Below the pieces are notes generated by a model, which was not told where the DNA came from, made no database searches, and worked only from the letters and a program-made list of their open reading frames with translations. DNA of 64,000 nucleotides from Gammaproteobacteria bacterium UBA2965 (GTDB taxonomy: Bacteria; Pseudomonadota; Gammaproteobacteria; Pseudomonadales; Azotimanducaceae). Below are positions 7,997 to 17,161 of the stretch, piece by piece; the first letter of the stretch is position 1, and every line of letters begins with the position of its first letter. Made by a program: the position numbers and the translations under genes. Location of the stretch: positions 101,931 through 165,930 of the forward strand of contig DEBD01000013.1 in NCBI GenBank assembly GCA_002348385.1. The letters run 5' to 3'.

Positions 7997-9832
7997 GTGT
8001 TCCCGTTGACCCCGGAAGCGGTCGTTTACAGGTATCTCGACGCAACCAAGGCCATTGGTGTCGATGGCGGCGGCCTTGGCGAGCTGTGTGCCGTGCTCGG
8101 AACGGATGCGGACTTGCTTGGCCGGTGGTTAACGCTGCTGGCATGCCCCGCGGATCCCGATGCCCTGGAGCGGGAATTGCGCCGAATCCCCCCACACGCG
8201 TTGTCGATCCTGGGCGGTGCGATGGCATGGCTTGGGGCCCCTCTGGAGAGTGCTCGATTGAGCACGCAGCGGTGGCGTCAGGCGCTGCATGCGGCCTGTG
8301 TTGGGGAAATGCTTGCGGAATCGGCAGGGCATGCCAATCCTCGCGTTGCCAATTGGCAATTGCTCGTTGGGCTGTCGGGATTCCAGCTGCCGCACGATGG
8401 CGTGGTAGATGAAATTCAGGAGTTTCGCGGTGCGGCGCCGGCACTGCTGGAAGATGCGGATCCGCTGCTGAAGATCGCCGCGGTAGCCAACGCACTGCAC
8501 AGTGAGGATATGGAAGCGGCTGGCCGACTCGCAGAGCGGTTGTTGAGCATCGCTCAAGACGAATTTCAGTCCCATATCGCGGCCGCGGAGCAGGCCGTAG
8601 CGCGCCGCTTGGAAGACCTCGGGCTGGCCGATGCAGACGACAACTGGAGCGAGCGCCTTTGGGCACGGCAGCAGGTTGGCGTGGTCTCCGCCCTATTTGC
8701 GCAATGTGATTCTCTGGATGCTCTGGGAGAGATACACCAGCTTGCCGGCAATACCCTGTTTGGTTTCACTCCGTATCTGATGCTGTTTGACGAGACGCGC
8801 GACGCCGTGGTTCCTGTGGGTCAGCTTGGCGTGGGGATCCTGGTGGATTCTGCTTCGAGCGCCATCGCCCGCAGTTTGCGCGAGCGCGCGATTACTGAAC
8901 TCAACAGCGGTTTCGACCAAGCGGTAGCCGATCGCCAGGTGCTGCGCCGGCTTAATGCACAGGAAGCCCTGTGCTTGCCCTTGACCGATGGGCAGGCGCC
9001 GCTGGGCGTGCTGATTTTCCGGCTGGAAGAAGATGCCGACCAGAGCAATCTTGCAACCGCCTATGCGGGCGAGTTGGCGAGCTGGATCGCCCGCCTGGCG
9101 GCACCGCGGTCCGACCGCGCGGACCGCCTTGAACGCTTTCGTGAAATCGAAGAGCAACGGTTACGAGAGATCGTGCATGAGGCCAACAACCCGCTGAGCA
9201 TCGTGCACAACTACCTGTACATTCTGGAATTGCGCCTGCAGCACGAGCCTGCGGCCGCGGAGCAGATTCGGATGATCACGGCCGAACTCAAGCGCGTCGC
9301 AGAGATCATCCAGCGTGCCCGGGACGTGCCTGAGGCCGAGAGCGACACCGAGCAAGCTGACAGCGTCCGGTTCGAGGCGGTAGCGCTGAACAGCCTGGCG
9401 CGCCAGACATTGGAGCTGCATCGGGGTTATGCCGCCGACCACGCTGTGCAGCTGGAAGCCGCCCTTACCGATGAGTCGCTCGACGTGTCGTCGGATTCTC
9501 AACGGCTGGCCCAGGTACTCAACAATCTGCTGCGCAACGCCATCGAGGCGTGCTCCGGCGCCAGTGTCACGGTAGGCACGGCGGCCGGGGTGTTCCGCTC
9601 TGGCCGGGAAGGCGTCGAGCTGTCGGTGTCGGATACCGGCCCCGGTTTGCCGCGTGGCGTGCTGGAGCATTTGACTGTGCCCAAACAGACGAATAAGGGT
9701 GGAGACCACTCCGGACTCGGGCTGCATATCGTGCACCGGCTGGTCGAGGAGGTGGGGGCCAGCATCGACGTGCGCAGCGCGCCCGGGCAGGGAACGCGGT
9801 TCACCATATTTCTGCCCCTCGACCCGGAGTGA
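7997..9832 (+). CDS. Soluble histidine kinase with HDOD-like N-terminal region
   Basis: 611 aa with no membrane segment. The N-terminal half (about 1-190) is helical and resembles HDOD domains, with only weak support. A GAF-like region follows (about 220-370). The C-terminal kinase is clear: H-box LREIVHEANNPLSIVHNYL (about 390-408), N-box NNLLRNAIEA, G1 DTGPGL and G2 HSGLGLHIV. No receiver domain is fused. The GTG at 7997 overlaps the only good ribosome binding site (GGAG at 7994-7997), so a TTG at 8006, eight bases beyond it, is an equally likely start. The partner regulator is not adjacent. The gene is followed by gcdH. Input signal unknown. Confidence 0.75.
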   Translation: MFPLTPEAVVYRYLDATKAIGVDGGGLGELCAVLGTDADLLGRWLTLLACPADPDALERELRRIPPHALSILGGAMAWLGAPLESARLSTQRWRQALHAACVGEMLAESAGHANPRVANWQLLVGLSGFQLPHDGVVDEIQEFRGAAPALLEDADPLLKIAAVANALHSEDMEAAGRLAERLLSIAQDEFQSHIAAAEQAVARRLEDLGLADADDNWSERLWARQQVGVVSALFAQCDSLDALGEIHQLAGNTLFGFTPYLMLFDETRDAVVPVGQLGVGILVDSASSAIARSLRERAITELNSGFDQAVADRQVLRRLNAQEALCLPLTDGQAPLGVLIFRLEEDADQSNLATAYAGELASWIARLAAPRSDRADRLERFREIEEQRLREIVHEANNPLSIVHNYLYILELRLQHEPAAAEQIRMITAELKRVAEIIQRARDVPEAESDTEQADSVRFEAVALNSLARQTLELHRGYAADHAVQLEAALTDESLDVSSDSQRLAQVLNNLLRNAIEACSGASVTVGTAAGVFRSGREGVELSVSDTGPGLPRGVLEHLTVPKQTNKGGDHSGLGLHIVHRLVEEVGASIDVRSAPGQGTRFTIFLPLDPE

Positions 9833-9901
9833 CCCGTGTTGAGTTGGCGCGGCCAACTCCATTAGCCTTGCCTCACCGACACGGACCCTGCGAGTAATTT
9901 C

Positions 9902-11074
9902 ATGCCACAGGCTTTCAATTGGACCGATCCCCTGCTTTTGGACGATGTGCTGACCGAAGAAGAGCGAATGATTCGCGACAGCACTCGGGATTTCGCCGAA
10001 CAACGGCTCATGACCCGTGTGCTGGAGGCTAACCGCCTGGAGTTCTTTCACCGCGAAATCATGAACGAGATGGGCGCGCTGGGTCTGCTGGGGGCGACGC
10101 TTCCCACCGAGTACGGGTGCGCGGGCGTGAACTATGTTTCCTATGGGCTCATGGCTCGGGAAGTGGAACGCGTGGACTCCGGATACCGGTCTGCCATGAG
10201 CGTGCAGTCTTCCCTGGTGATGTACCCCGTCTATGCCTATGGCGACGAAGCGCAGCGCCAACGCTACCTGCCGAAACTGGCTTCAGGGGAATGGGTGGGA
10301 TGCTTCGGTCTCACCGAACCGGACCACGGCTCCGACCCTGGAAGTATGGCGACCCGGGCGGAGGTCGTGGATGGCGGGTATCGGCTTAACGGCACGAAGA
10401 TGTGGATCACCAACTCGCCCATTGCCGACCTGGCCGTAGTTTGGGCCAAGCTGGATGGCAAGATCCGCGGCTTCGTGGTGGAGCGCGATTTCGAGGGCTT
10501 CAGCACGCCAAAGATCGAAGGCAAGATGAGCCTGCGTGCTTCGGTGACCGGCCAGATCGTGCTGGAGGACGTGTTCGTCCCGGAGGAAAACCTGCTGCCC
10601 GGCGCCAGCGGCCTGGGCGGCCCCTTCGGTTGCCTGAACCGTGCCCGCTATGGGATCGCGTGGGGAAGCATGGGGGCGGCGGAGTTCTGCTGGCACGCTG
10701 CGCGCCAGTATGTGCTGGATCGCGAGCAGTTCGGTCGTCCGCTGGCAGCCAACCAGCTCATTCAGAAAAAGCTGGCGGACATGCAAACCGAGATCACCCT
10801 GGGATTGCACGGCTGCCTGCGCATGGGCCGTCTGTTGGATGAAGACAGACTTGCGATTGAGAATATCTCACTGCTCAAGCGCAACAACTGCGGCAAGGCC
10901 CTGGAGATCGCACGCATGGCGAGAGACATGCATGGCGGCAACGGGATCTCCGATGAGTATCACGTGATTCGCCACGTCATGAACCTCGAGACGGTGAATA
11001 CCTATGAAGGTACGCACGACATTCACGCGTTGATTCTGGGTCGCGCGCAGACGGGGCTGCAGGCGTTCAGCTAG
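9902..11074 (+). CDS. gcdH: Glutaryl-CoA dehydrogenase
   Basis: 390 aa. This FAD enzyme of the acyl-CoA dehydrogenase superfamily oxidises and decarboxylates glutaryl-CoA to crotonyl-CoA in lysine, tryptophan and aromatic breakdown. Family marks are SVQSSLVMYPVYAYGDE, GCFGLTEPDHGSDPGSM, the flavin-contact MWITNSP, and near the C-terminus NTYEGTHDIHALILGRAQTG with the catalytic glutamate in TYEGT. The full-length match to the GCDH branch makes a generic acyl-CoA dehydrogenase unlikely. A LysR regulator and a CoA-transferase often accompany gcdH, but neither is present here. Confidence 0.92.
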   Translation: MPQAFNWTDPLLLDDVLTEEERMIRDSTRDFAEQRLMTRVLEANRLEFFHREIMNEMGALGLLGATLPTEYGCAGVNYVSYGLMAREVERVDSGYRSAMSVQSSLVMYPVYAYGDEAQRQRYLPKLASGEWVGCFGLTEPDHGSDPGSMATRAEVVDGGYRLNGTKMWITNSPIADLAVVWAKLDGKIRGFVVERDFEGFSTPKIEGKMSLRASVTGQIVLEDVFVPEENLLPGASGLGGPFGCLNRARYGIAWGSMGAAEFCWHAARQYVLDREQFGRPLAANQLIQKKLADMQTEITLGLHGCLRMGRLLDEDRLAIENISLLKRNNCGKALEIARMARDMHGGNGISDEYHVIRHVMNLETVNTYEGTHDIHALILGRAQTGLQAFS

Positions 11075-11209
11075 GTGATATCACCGCACAATCGCAAAAT
11101 GGAGATTTCCTGAAAGCATCGCAGATTTTGCCCGGCTGGCGTTGTCTCGGCGCGCATGCGGTATTAATGTGGATTCCACAATGCGTTTGGTGACTTGTTC
11201 GGGGGCACG

Positions 11210-11881
11210 ATGATAAGGGTATTTGTGGTAGACGATCATCGGCTATTTCGCGTTGGGCTGCGTCGGTTGCTGGAGGGTATGAAGGGCGTTGAAGTCGTTG
11301 GCGAAGCAGACAGCGGTGAGTCGGCGGTGACACAAGTGCGCGCGCTGCGCCCCAACGTGGTGCTGATGGACATCTGCATGCCGGGTATCGGTGGCATCGA
11401 AGCCACGCGACGGATCGCTCGCATGGAGCTCGGCGCCCGAGTGATTGCGGTGACCGCCTACGAAGACAATCCGTTTCCGGTGCAGGTGCTGCGGGCGGGG
11501 GCTTCGGGCTATCTGACCAAGGGCGTTTCGGCGGAAGAACTGTATGAGGCCATCCGCCGCGTGTTTCTCGGCAAACGCTATCTGAGCGCGGATGTTGCTC
11601 AGCAGTTGGCGGTGAGCGCGTTCGACGACGCGCCGGAGAGCCCCTTTGAGCAGCTCTCCAACCGGGAGATGCAGATCATGATGATGGTGGTCAATTGTCA
11701 GAAGGTGAACGACATTTCCAACCACCTGCACCTTTCTCCCAAGACCGTGAACAGTTATCGCTACCGGATCTTCGAGAAACTCAACGTGTCCAGTGACGTG
11801 GAGCTGACGCTCATGGCGGTTCGCCACGGTATGCTGGATTCCCGAACCAATGGCGTTGCACAACCCCTCGCGGCTGGATAG
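11210..11881 (+). CDS. gacA: GacA/UvrY response regulator
   Basis: 223 aa. A receiver domain (acidic D8/D9, phospho-acceptor D54 in VVLMDICMPGIGG, T82, K104 in GYLTKG) is joined to a LuxR-type HTH (LSNREMQIMMMVVNCQKVNDISNHLHLSPKTVNSYRYR, given here in parts of the same region near residues 150-190). It closely follows E. coli UvrY in both halves. In this pathway BarA/GacS phosphorylates GacA, which activates small RNAs that sequester CsrA. The ATG at 11210 is preceded by GGGGG; an in-frame start five codons earlier is less likely. The classical neighbour uvrC follows, with a uracil-DNA glycosylase gene between them that overlaps gacA by 32 bases. Confidence 0.93.
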   Translation: MIRVFVVDDHRLFRVGLRRLLEGMKGVEVVGEADSGESAVTQVRALRPNVVLMDICMPGIGGIEATRRIARMELGARVIAVTAYEDNPFPVQVLRAGASGYLTKGVSAEELYEAIRRVFLGKRYLSADVAQQLAVSAFDDAPESPFEQLSNREMQIMMMVVNCQKVNDISNHLHLSPKTVNSYRYRIFEKLNVSSDVELTLMAVRHGMLDSRTNGVAQPLAAG

Positions 11882-12494
11882 CTGCCGGGCGTGTCCGCGC
11901 CTGGCACGGCATCTGCGCAGTGTGCGCGAGGTGCATCCGGACTACCATGCCCGACCCGTTGCTGCGTGGGGGTCACAGCGGGCACGCTTGCTCTTAGTCG
12001 GGCTCGCACCAGGTATGCACGGTGCCAATCGTACGGGGCGCCCCTTCACTGGTGATGCCAGCGGTGAGTTTCTGTTTTCTGCTCTGGCTCGATCTGGGAT
12101 TGCCAGCACCGCGGACGCCAACACGGCGCGGCTGAAAAACGTTCGTATCACCAACGCGGTAAAGTGCTTGCCGCCGGGTAACCGTCCCAACGCTGGCGAG
12201 TTGCGGCAGTGCAGTGGCTACCTGCGGCGCGAGATGAACGACCTGTGGTCGCCGACCGCGCGGCGGCCCAGGTGCATTCTGGCATTGGGGGTGCTCGCCC
12301 ACCAGGCGGTTGGCATCGCACGTGAGCAGCGCTTGCCTGACTTTCGCCACGGTCAGCTCATTCAGCTTGAGCACAATTTGTGGCTGGCGGATACCTACCA
12401 CCCCAGTCGGCAGAACACCAATACCCGGCGGCTCACGGCCGCCATGCTGGACGATGTTCTCACCTTGGTGACAGGGCTTCTACGTTCCGGTTAG
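11850..12494 (+). CDS. Uracil-DNA glycosylase, family 5 (UDGb)
   Basis: 214 aa. Motif A, VGLAPGMHGANRTGRPFTGD (about residues 50-69), and motif B, YHPSRQNTNT, are those of family 5 UDGs. Family 5 enzymes lack the polar water-activating residue of other families and remove uracil and some oxidised or deaminated bases. Cysteines at C12 and C15 (SCRACPRL), with KCLPP and QCSGY further on, would bind the expected 4Fe-4S cluster. The gene begins 32 bases inside the end of gacA in another frame and precedes uvrC, so it is co-expressed with a repair gene under the gacA promoter. Confidence 0.88.
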   Translation: MALHNPSRLDSCRACPRLARHLRSVREVHPDYHARPVAAWGSQRARLLLVGLAPGMHGANRTGRPFTGDASGEFLFSALARSGIASTADANTARLKNVRITNAVKCLPPGNRPNAGELRQCSGYLRREMNDLWSPTARRPRCILALGVLAHQAVGIAREQRLPDFRHGQLIQLEHNLWLADTYHPSRQNTNTRRLTAAMLDDVLTLVTGLLRSG

Positions 12495-12538
12495 GGGCTG
12501 TTTGCGGGCATTAGTCCCGGTCACTATAGTCTCGTGCG

Positions 12539-14362
12539 ATGGCCCACGATGCTTTTGATTCCGAAGCGTTTCTCGCTACGCTGACCAAGAAACCAGGCGT
12601 GTATCGCATGCTGGGCGCCGACGCCGACGTGCTGTACGTGGGCAAGGCGCGCAATCTCAAGAGTCGGGTCACCAGCTACTTTCGAGCCAGCGGTCTTGCC
12701 AGCAAGACCATGGCGCTGGTGGCGAAGATTCGTGATATCGAAGTCACGGTGACCAACAGCGAGACAGAAGCGCTGCTGTTGGAACAAAGCCTGATCAAGC
12801 GCGAGCGCCCGCCCTACAACATCGTGCTACGCGATGACAAGTCTTACCCCTACATCCACCTCACGGATCACGCACACTTTCCACGCCTGACCTTTCACCG
12901 GGGCAGCAAGCACAAGCGTGGCCAGTACTTCGGTCCGTTTCCGTCTGCCGGGGCTGTGCGCGACAGTTTGAACATTCTGCAGAAGCTGTTCGGCCTGCGC
13001 CATTGCGAAGACAGCTTCTTCAAAAACCGTTCGCGCCCTTGTCTGCAGCACCAGATTCAGCGCTGCAGCGCACCGTGCGTGGGCCTCATCGAACCCGACG
13101 CTTACACGCGCGATGTGGAACTGGCGGTGATGTTTCTGGAGGGCCGCAGCAATGCGGTGTTGGAGGCGTTCAAAGTCGACATGCACCGTGCTGCCGAAGC
13201 GTTGGATTACGAACGCGCCGCAAAATTTCGCGATCAGATCGCTCAGCTGCGCAAGGTACAGGAGCAGCAGTACGTGCACGGCAAAGACGGCGAGGTGGAT
13301 GTCTTTGCGCTGGCGGAGTCGTCGGGCACCGTGTGCATCCAGGCGCTGTTCATCCGTGACGGCCGGATGCTGGGTCAGCGCACGTGGTTTCCACGCAACG
13401 ATCTGGGTCTGCCGGGCGAGGAGTTCATAGGGGCATTCCTGTCTCAGTACTACCTCGGCGGGCAGGAACGCGACCTGCCGCGCAGCGTGATTACATCCGT
13501 CGCGGTGCATGATGCGGATCTGCTCGCCGAAGCCCTGGGTGGTAATGCGGGCCGCCGTGTGGAGCTGGCAACCTCCGTGCGCGGCCAGCGCGCCCGATGG
13601 CTGCAGCTCGCCTTGCAGAATGCCGGACACGCCATCAACGCCTACCTGGCAGACAAGCGCAACGTGTACGCCAGATTGGTGGCCCTGCAGGAGGGGCTCG
13701 GCCTGGAGGACGTGCCCGAGCGTCTGGAGTGCTTCGACATCAGCCACACCATGGGAGAGGCTACCGTGGCCTCTTGCGTGGTGTTCGATGCCAACGGACC
13801 GCTGAAGTCGGACTACCGCCGGTTCAACATCGACGATGTCACGCCAGGGGATGACTACGGCGCCATGGAGCAGGCCCTGCGCCGGCGCTACACCCGTCTC
13901 AAGCAGGGAGAGGGGCAGCTGCCGGACGTGCTGGTGATCGACGGTGGGGCAGGGCAGCTGTCCAAAGCGCAACAGGTACTCGCTGAACTGCAGGTGGATG
14001 GCGTGACCCTGCTTGGGGTGGTCAAGGGTCCCGGGCGGCGCGCCGAGTTCGATCGCTTCCTTATGGAAAGCGGTGAAGCGAAGTTGCCACCCCAGGGTGA
14101 TGCCTCGCACCTGCTACAGCACATTCGCGACGAAGCACACCGCTTTGCGGTGACCGGTCACCGACAACGCCGGCAGAAGGCAAGACGCGCATCCGAATTG
14201 GACCACATCGCCGGTGTCGGCCCCAAACGCCGGCACGATCTGCTCACTCACTTCGGCGGGCTGCGCGCTGTGAAAGGCGCCAGCGTGGAAGAGATCTCCA
14301 AGGTGCCTGGTATCAGCAGGCGGCTGGCCGCGGAGATCTACGGGACTCTGCATGCGGAATGA
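12539..14362 (+). CDS. uvrC: Excinuclease ABC subunit C
   Basis: 607 aa, the usual UvrC length. It makes the two incisions in nucleotide excision repair. The N-terminal GIY-YIG nuclease is visible (GVYRMLGADADVLYVGKARN). A UVR motif (AAEALDYERAAKFRDQIAQL) lies near residues 217-236. The RNase-H-like endonuclease domain contains ECFDISHTMGE and VLVIDGGAGQL, and tandem helix-hairpin-helix elements end the protein (IAGVGPKRRHDLL, VPGISRRLAAEIY). It sits in the conserved gacA-uvrC-pgsA order. Confidence 0.96.
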   Translation: MAHDAFDSEAFLATLTKKPGVYRMLGADADVLYVGKARNLKSRVTSYFRASGLASKTMALVAKIRDIEVTVTNSETEALLLEQSLIKRERPPYNIVLRDDKSYPYIHLTDHAHFPRLTFHRGSKHKRGQYFGPFPSAGAVRDSLNILQKLFGLRHCEDSFFKNRSRPCLQHQIQRCSAPCVGLIEPDAYTRDVELAVMFLEGRSNAVLEAFKVDMHRAAEALDYERAAKFRDQIAQLRKVQEQQYVHGKDGEVDVFALAESSGTVCIQALFIRDGRMLGQRTWFPRNDLGLPGEEFIGAFLSQYYLGGQERDLPRSVITSVAVHDADLLAEALGGNAGRRVELATSVRGQRARWLQLALQNAGHAINAYLADKRNVYARLVALQEGLGLEDVPERLECFDISHTMGEATVASCVVFDANGPLKSDYRRFNIDDVTPGDDYGAMEQALRRRYTRLKQGEGQLPDVLVIDGGAGQLSKAQQVLAELQVDGVTLLGVVKGPGRRAEFDRFLMESGEAKLPPQGDASHLLQHIRDEAHRFAVTGHRQRRQKARRASELDHIAGVGPKRRHDLLTHFGGLRAVKGASVEEISKVPGISRRLAAEIYGTLHAE

Positions 14363-14398
14363 TGCAGAATTGGGGCCCGACACAGGCTGCTGCGCATC

Positions 14399-14998
14399 AT
14401 GAGTAATGTCGTGCTCACCAACCTGCCGAATCTGCTCACGCTAGCCCGGATACTGCTGATTCCGGTGTTCGTGATTGTCTACGCCGTTCCCGGTGAAGGC
14501 ACCTATCTCGTCGCCGCCACACTCTTTGCTTTGGCAGCCTTCACGGATTGGCTCGACGGCTACCTGGCACGCCGCATGAACCAGACCACGGCTTTCGGCG
14601 CGTTCCTGGATCCTGTGGCAGACAAGCTCATCGTGGTGACCGCTTTGGTGATATTGATCGGGCACCACCACACGCTTTGGTTGACGTTGCCGGGCCTTGT
14701 CATCATCGGCCGCGAGATCGCCATCAGCGCGCTGCGGGAATGGATGGCCGAGATGAACCGGCGTGGCATCATCACGGTCAGCTGGTTGGGGCGGGTCAAG
14801 ACCACGTTCCAGATGGTGGCGGTGGTGGTGCTATTGGCTAATCCGCCCGCGTTCGATCGCCCTTGGGTGCTGATCGGCTACGTGCTCCTCTACGTGGCGG
14901 CAGTGATGACGTTGCTTTCTATGGTCATCTACCTGCGGGCGGCATGGCCCGCGTTTATGGAAGGCGTTCGCGATTCTGACCACTCGCGATCCCCATGA
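14399..14998 (+). CDS. pgsA: CDP-diacylglycerol-glycerol-3-phosphate 3-phosphatidyltransferase
   Basis: 199 aa inner-membrane enzyme that makes phosphatidylglycerophosphate, the committed step to phosphatidylglycerol and cardiolipin. The CDP-alcohol phosphotransferase motif DGx2ARx8Gx3Dx3D is perfect: D53-G54, A57-R58, G67, D71 and D75. About five hydrophobic helices are visible and the N-terminal LPNLLTLARILLIPVF is typical. It lies 36 bases after uvrC in the widespread gacA-uvrC-pgsA arrangement and is followed by tRNA-Cys, also a common neighbour. Confidence 0.95.
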   Translation: MSNVVLTNLPNLLTLARILLIPVFVIVYAVPGEGTYLVAATLFALAAFTDWLDGYLARRMNQTTAFGAFLDPVADKLIVVTALVILIGHHHTLWLTLPGLVIIGREIAISALREWMAEMNRRGIITVSWLGRVKTTFQMVAVVVLLANPPAFDRPWVLIGYVLLYVAAVMTLLSMVIYLRAAWPAFMEGVRDSDHSRSP

Positions 14999-15062
14999 AA
15001 CCCCGTTAGAATCGCCGCTCCGCGGGCTCGGACATAATTGCCAGTCGGCTCGCACGTGAAAG

Positions 15063-15136
15063 GGCTGAGTGGCAGAGTGGTTATGCAGCGGACTGCAACT
15101 CCGTGTACGCCGGTTCGATTCCGACCTCAGCCTCCA
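15063..15136 (+). tRNA. tRNA-Cys (GCA)
   Basis: Seven-base acceptor stem GGCTGAG/CTCAGCC, anticodon stem-loop GCGGACTGCAACTCCGT with anticodon GCA, T-arm around GGTTCGATTCC, and an encoded CCA end. It is close to E. coli tRNA-Cys over the D-loop and anticodon arm. Confidence 0.96.
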
Positions 15137-15292
15137 CTACCCCCCCACTGGGCAATGCCGAATGTCACGTTCCTCAATGACGCTGTAGCCGTGCTGATCT
15201 TGGTCGATGAATTGTGTGGCTGGTTGGCAGACCCCAACGGTATCTTGTGTAAAGATTGCCTCTCTGCAGTGTTTGTGGGCGAAAAAAAATAG

Positions 15293-17143
15293 ATGGTGGC
15301 TACGATTCTTAAGGTTGTCGCTTATCCCGTGGCGGCCGCAGCGTTGTTTTTGCTGTTCGTTGCGCGCTATTCGGTTCCGCCAAGCGAACTGCCTCTCAAG
15401 ATTGTGATCGTCGGGATCTCCCTAAGTCTCGCCTATCTTGTTGGTTTGTTCCTGATCAACAGCCGCGTGGCACAAGCCCGCCATGTGGTGCTACGGGTCG
15501 TCAGAGTCGGGGTGGCGGCAGGGTTAGTCAGCTGGCCGGTTTTCGTTGGGCTGTTGTTGACGCAAACGGTGGTCATGCGAGGTGGCATTGTTGCTTCAAT
15601 GGTTCTGTTGTTCCTGTTGTTGCTCTGTCAGGAATTGGTCGGGGCCGGCGTCAAGAGGTCCTCCGGCGTCTTGTTGCTCAGCGCGCCGGCTATCCTGATC
15701 GTCACCCTGCTGCAGTCGTGGAACGGGGATACTGCTGTGAACGCCCGCGATCTACCCGACTATGTGCACACCTCCTTGAACGATCTCAAAATCACTAGCC
15801 ACGTTTTACTGGAGTCTGCGGACGAACTAGATGGTGGGGGGATAGACGTTTTTGGGAAAGACCAGGTACTGATGGCCACGGCCCAGGGCGAGATCTATTT
15901 GGCGCATGTGGGCAAAAACCAGATTAAGCTTGACAGCATCGCGACGAACCCGCCGCTGAATCGAAATGAATACCTAGAGCAGTCACCGATTCGCGGCGCG
16001 GTTCGGGTTACGGACCTGATGGTCCTCCCTGGTGAGCGCCGCGAGCAACGGGTGTTGATGTCGCACTTGTATTGGAATTCAGTGCAACAGTGCGTAACGC
16101 TGCGGTTATCCGAGGCCGCCTTCGACTTGAGCGGGCGCGGCAGAATGCTGGGCGACTGGGTGTCGCGATATGAATCGGCACCCTGCATAGATATCGATGT
16201 GTCCATCGAGAGCGGGGGACGACTCGGTCTTCTGTCGGACTCCAGCGTGCTCATGACCGTGGGTACCAACAACTTCGATGTGGCCAACGACTATGCATAT
16301 GACTCGGTCGATCCGGGTGTTTCCTACGGCAAGATCGTCGCCATCGATCTGGAGAATTACCAGGTGGGGGTGTTCAGTACAGGTCATCGTAACCCCCAAG
16401 GCTTGCTGGTGGATGCTGGGCAGGTGTGGGCCACGGAACACGGCCCCCAAGGCGGCGATGAACTCAACGTGATTCAATCCGGCGAGCACTACGGCTGGCC
16501 GGAGAATACCTATGGGACCGCTTATGGTCGCAAGATTGGCTATACGGAGCACTCAGCCGGCACCCACAAGGTCGGCCGCCGACCTTTCTTCGTCTGGATT
16601 CCGTCCATAGGAGTTTCTCATCTCATTCGCGTTCGTGGGAAATTGTTTGACGGCTGGCAGGGTGATCTGCTGGTTGGTTCGCTGGGAAGTGCCAATTCCC
16701 TGTTTCGGCTGCGTGTCAGGGGTGGGCGCACGATATTCTCCGAGCGCATATTGACCCGCCAGCCGGTACGAGACCTTGTGGAACTTTCTGATGGTCGATT
16801 CGTTGTCTGGAATGGTAGAGACATCATGCAGGTCATCGAACCTGGCGAACAACTGATCTCAGCTTGCTTGGGTTGTCACGCATTTGATGGCGTACCCCGT
16901 ATGGGTCCCAACCTGAAAGGAGTCGTGGGACGGCAGATCGCTTCGGCGGATTACGCGTACTCGGAGGCAATGTTGAATTGGAAAGGCCGTTGGACAAAAG
17001 ACCGGCTAGACGACTACCTTCGTGATCCGAAAGGCATGCTGCCTGGAACTTCCATGGACTTTGCCGGGGTCAAAGACCCACGCGAGCGCGCGGCGATCAT
17101 CGAGGCTCTCGCCCGTTGCGGACCCAATCAGAACAGGTGCTGA
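15293..17143 (+). CDS. Membrane-anchored sorbosone/glucose dehydrogenase-like propeller fused to cytochrome c
   Basis: 616 aa. About four hydrophobic helices (residues 1-145) anchor the protein. A periplasmic propeller follows, of the soluble glucose/sorbosone dehydrogenase family (PQQ/Ca type), shown by STGHRNPQGL (about 360-370) and ATEHGPQGGDELNVI (about 380). The C-terminal domain is a class I cytochrome c with haem motif CLGCH (about 524-528) and a likely axial Met in MLPGTSMDF (about 581-589). The expected reaction is PQQ-dependent oxidation of a sugar or alcohol, with electrons passed to the attached haem. The propeller lacks assurance of full catalytic residues, so substrate is unknown. 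It follows tRNA-Cys and a small gap. Confidence 0.8.
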   Translation: MVATILKVVAYPVAAAALFLLFVARYSVPPSELPLKIVIVGISLSLAYLVGLFLINSRVAQARHVVLRVVRVGVAAGLVSWPVFVGLLLTQTVVMRGGIVASMVLLFLLLLCQELVGAGVKRSSGVLLLSAPAILIVTLLQSWNGDTAVNARDLPDYVHTSLNDLKITSHVLLESADELDGGGIDVFGKDQVLMATAQGEIYLAHVGKNQIKLDSIATNPPLNRNEYLEQSPIRGAVRVTDLMVLPGERREQRVLMSHLYWNSVQQCVTLRLSEAAFDLSGRGRMLGDWVSRYESAPCIDIDVSIESGGRLGLLSDSSVLMTVGTNNFDVANDYAYDSVDPGVSYGKIVAIDLENYQVGVFSTGHRNPQGLLVDAGQVWATEHGPQGGDELNVIQSGEHYGWPENTYGTAYGRKIGYTEHSAGTHKVGRRPFFVWIPSIGVSHLIRVRGKLFDGWQGDLLVGSLGSANSLFRLRVRGGRTIFSERILTRQPVRDLVELSDGRFVVWNGRDIMQVIEPGEQLISACLGCHAFDGVPRMGPNLKGVVGRQIASADYAYSEAMLNWKGRWTKDRLDDYLRDPKGMLPGTSMDFAGVKDPRERAAIIEALARCGPNQNRC

Positions 17144-17161
17144 CCACCCAAGGGACGCTCA

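Noticed and set aside
9161..10261. 366-codon minus-strand frame opposite the histidine kinase and gcdH
   Set aside because: It crosses two real genes, has no domain and no ribosome binding site.
12827..14110. 427-codon minus-strand open frame opposite uvrC
   Set aside because: uvrC motifs on the plus strand are complete; the minus product is His- and Gln-rich, as shadows in high-GC genes often are.
15155..15292. 45-codon frame between tRNA-Cys and the dehydrogenase-cytochrome gene
   Set aside because: There is no ribosome binding site and no recognisable feature; it ends exactly before the next ATG, but that alone is weak.
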